A program made the translations under genes and the position numbers. From NCBI GenBank assembly GCA_964388055.1, contig CAYLXU010000050.1:1-5607 (forward strand): a DNA stretch of 5,607 nt, given 5' to 3'. Position 1 is the stretch's first letter. Each line of letters begins with the position of its first letter. A model generated the notes under the pieces. That model made no database searches and was not told the DNA's origin. It worked only from the letters and a program-made list of their open reading frames with translations. Source of the DNA: CAYLXU01 sp964388055. GTDB taxonomy: Bacteria > Patescibacteriota > Minisyncoccia > UBA6257 > JACRHW01. Of this stretch, positions 4,522 through 5,607 are shown piece after piece.

Positions 4522-5430
4522 ATGTTTACTTCACTTGTGCGTATTTTTAAATATGGTATCGATAGTTTTTTGAGAAGTGGTCTCCTTACCACAGCGACTG
4601 TTGCGATAATGGTTGTTGCGCTTTCTGTTTTTTCAGGACTTATCTTTTTTAACGTGGTGACGAAAACAGCGCTTGCGTCGTTGCAGGATAAAATTGACAT
4701 TAGTGTATATTTCAAAACAGATACAGAGGAAGCTTCTATTTTAAAGATTAAAACAGCGCTTGAGAACCTGGAGGAAACGAAGGAAATTGCGTACGTATCT
4801 CGCACAGAGGCGCTTGATAAATTTCGAGAGAAACATAAAAATGAAACGATAGTTATTGAGGCTTTAGATGCGTTAGGTGACAATCCGCTTCAGGCATCTT
4901 TAAATATCAAGGCAAAGGATCCACGCCAGTACGCGACAATCGCCACCTATTTTGATGCACCTACCGTGAAGCCTGTTGTTGAAAAGGTGAGTTATCAGCA
5001 GAATCAGATAGTAATAGAGCGTTTAGTAAAGGTTATTGATACTGCGGAGAAAGGGGGATTGATTATTACATTAGTTTTGATTTTTATTGCGGGACTCGTT
5101 GGATTAAATACCATTCGCCTTGCGATTTATTCAAACAGAGAAGAAATCGGCGTGATGCGTCTTGTGGGTGCATTTAATGGATTTATTAGTGGCCCCTATA
5201 TTGTTCAGGGTGTCCTTCAGGGCATCTTTGCTTCAATAATCACACTTCTTATTTTGCTTCCCGTAGTGCATTTTATTTCTCCCTATATTCAGGCCATGAT
5301 CCCAGAAATGAATTTATGGGGCTATTTTATGAGCAATATTGTGACGATTTTTGTGATTCAAACGGGAGCAGGTGTGGCACTTGGGAGTATAGCGAGTTTT
5401 GTTGCGGTGAGAAAATATCTCAAAGTATAA
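4522..5430 (+). CDS. ftsX: Cell division permease-like protein FtsX
   Basis: FtsX is the membrane partner of FtsE. It does not transport a substrate; it transmits ATPase movements across the membrane to cell-wall hydrolases. The 302-residue protein has the expected layout: a short cytoplasmic N-terminus, TM1 (about 22-46), an extracytoplasmic domain (about 50-175), TM2 (about 178-200), TM3 (about 225-251) and TM4 (about 272-297). Recognisable pieces are ISVYFKTDTEE (60-70), LGDNPLQASLNI (118-129) and the cytoplasmic coupling region NTIRLAIYSNREEIGVMRLV (196-215) that contacts FtsE. ATG 4522 is 8 nt after the ftsE stop and has no Shine-Dalgarno sequence, so translational coupling to ftsE is likely. 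A strong terminator follows, and no hydrolase gene (such as a coiled-coil M23 or NlpC/P60 protein) is attached downstream within the window. Confidence 0.95.
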   Translation: MFTSLVRIFKYGIDSFLRSGLLTTATVAIMVVALSVFSGLIFFNVVTKTALASLQDKIDISVYFKTDTEEASILKIKTALENLEETKEIAYVSRTEALDKFREKHKNETIVIEALDALGDNPLQASLNIKAKDPRQYATIATYFDAPTVKPVVEKVSYQQNQIVIERLVKVIDTAEKGGLIITLVLIFIAGLVGLNTIRLAIYSNREEIGVMRLVGAFNGFISGPYIVQGVLQGIFASIITLLILLPVVHFISPYIQAMIPEMNLWGYFMSNIVTIFVIQTGAGVALGSIASFVAVRKYLKV

Positions 5431-5442
5431 TATAGAAGATTT

Positions 5443-5471
5443 AAAACTGGTTGCGAAACAACCAGTTTTTT
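5443..5471 (+). terminator. Strong intrinsic terminator after ftsX
   Basis: AAAACTGGTTG (5443-5453) pairs perfectly with CAACCAGTTTT (5459-5469) around loop CGAAA, and the T run continues to 5471. It begins 12 nt after the ftsX stop and closes the prfB-ftsE-ftsX block. Confidence 0.92.
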
Positions 5472-5529
5472 GTTACAAAAATAACATTGTGAGAGAGTTT
5501 TTTCCTGAAGGGATTTCTAAAACTTTTCT

Positions 5530-5538
5530 TGCTTATAT
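5530..5538 (+). promoter_or_regulatory. Possible extended -10 for tRNA-Gln
   Basis: TGCTTATAT (5530-5538) fits TGn plus a TATAAT-like hexamer and ends 5 nt before the mature tRNA 5' end at 5544, implying little or no 5' leader. No clear -35 is visible. A promoter is expected because a strong terminator precedes. Confidence 0.35.
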
Positions 5539-5543
5539 ACCAT

Positions 5544-5607
5544 TCCGGGATCGTCTAATGGTAGGACGTCGCGCTCTGGACGCGAAAATTGGGGTTCGAA
5601 TCCTTGT
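5544..5607 (+). tRNA. tRNA-Gln (anticodon CUG), cut by window end
   Basis: The 5' acceptor strand TCCGGGA (5544-5550) is followed by the D stem GTCT/GGAC (5553-5556 with 5564-5567). The anticodon stem TCGCG/CGCGA (5569-5573 with 5581-5585) has loop CTCTGGA, with anticodon CTG at 5576-5578, which reads CAG (Gln). The T loop is TTCGAAT (5595-5601). The window ends at T5607, the first base of the 3' acceptor strand. The T stem as written needs three G-U pairs, which is weak. A U at position 1 fits the U1-A72 pair typical of bacterial tRNA-Gln. Confidence 0.88.

Noticed and set aside
4503..4883. Minus-strand 126-codon frame inside ftsX
   Set aside because: It is antisense to the conserved FtsX N-terminal half and shows no supporting signals.
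1..5607. CRISPR arrays, insertion sequences, toxin-antitoxin pairs, long direct repeats
   Set aside because: Reading both strands I saw no repeated spacer-like pattern, transposase, terminal inverted repeats or TA-like gene pair. The only inverted repeats are terminator-type hairpins and the tRNA stems.

Overview
The window looks like a compact bacterial chromosome segment, most likely from a Patescibacteria/CPR-type organism (Parcubacteria-like). That is an inference from moderate-to-low GC, very short genes, GTG/TTG starts, no 3' CCA encoded after tRNA-Thr, and the style of the small hypothetical proteins; no marker here proves the taxon. UGA acts as a stop: it ends dusB and the cysteine-rich gene, and it is the regulated in-frame stop in prfB. 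This argues against the UGA=Gly code of Gracilibacteria/SR1. All genes found are on the + strand.

Layout. (1) 2-232: C-terminal part of an unrecognised protein, closed by a strong intrinsic terminator. (2) 310-382: tRNA-Thr(CGU), followed by a bulged hairpin with a T run. (3) 442-700: a small self-contained unit made of an extended -10 promoter, a GTG-started 58-residue Cys/His-rich putative zinc-binding protein, and a terminator. (4) 758-1057: a small membrane protein with a perfect AGGAGG. (5) 1174-1593: a small protein whose middle resembles the Nfu/NifU N-terminal domain, followed by a 10-bp terminator. (6) 1639-2601: tRNA-dihydrouridine synthase. (7) 2650-3772: prfB (RF2), read through a programmed +1 frameshift at CTT TGA C. 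(8) 3830-5430: ftsE and ftsX, 8 nt apart, closed by a strong terminator. (9) 5544 to the end: tRNA-Gln(CUG), cut by the window edge.

Functionally the window combines translation and tRNA functions (tRNA-Thr, tRNA-Gln, Dus, RF2) with cell division (FtsE ATPase and FtsX permease). The order prfB-ftsE-ftsX is conserved in many bacteria. No adjacent peptidoglycan hydrolase partner for FtsEX is visible.

The points most worth a second look are: the overlooked Cys-rich mini-protein; the prfB recoding site with a degenerate Shine-Dalgarno-like element; the split between SD-less conserved genes (dus, prfB, ftsE, ftsX) and SD-bearing small genes; and two places where a promoter-like sequence runs straight into a terminator-like hairpin. 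I did not find a clear new multi-gene system (no CRISPR, mobile element, toxin-antitoxin or defence locus).
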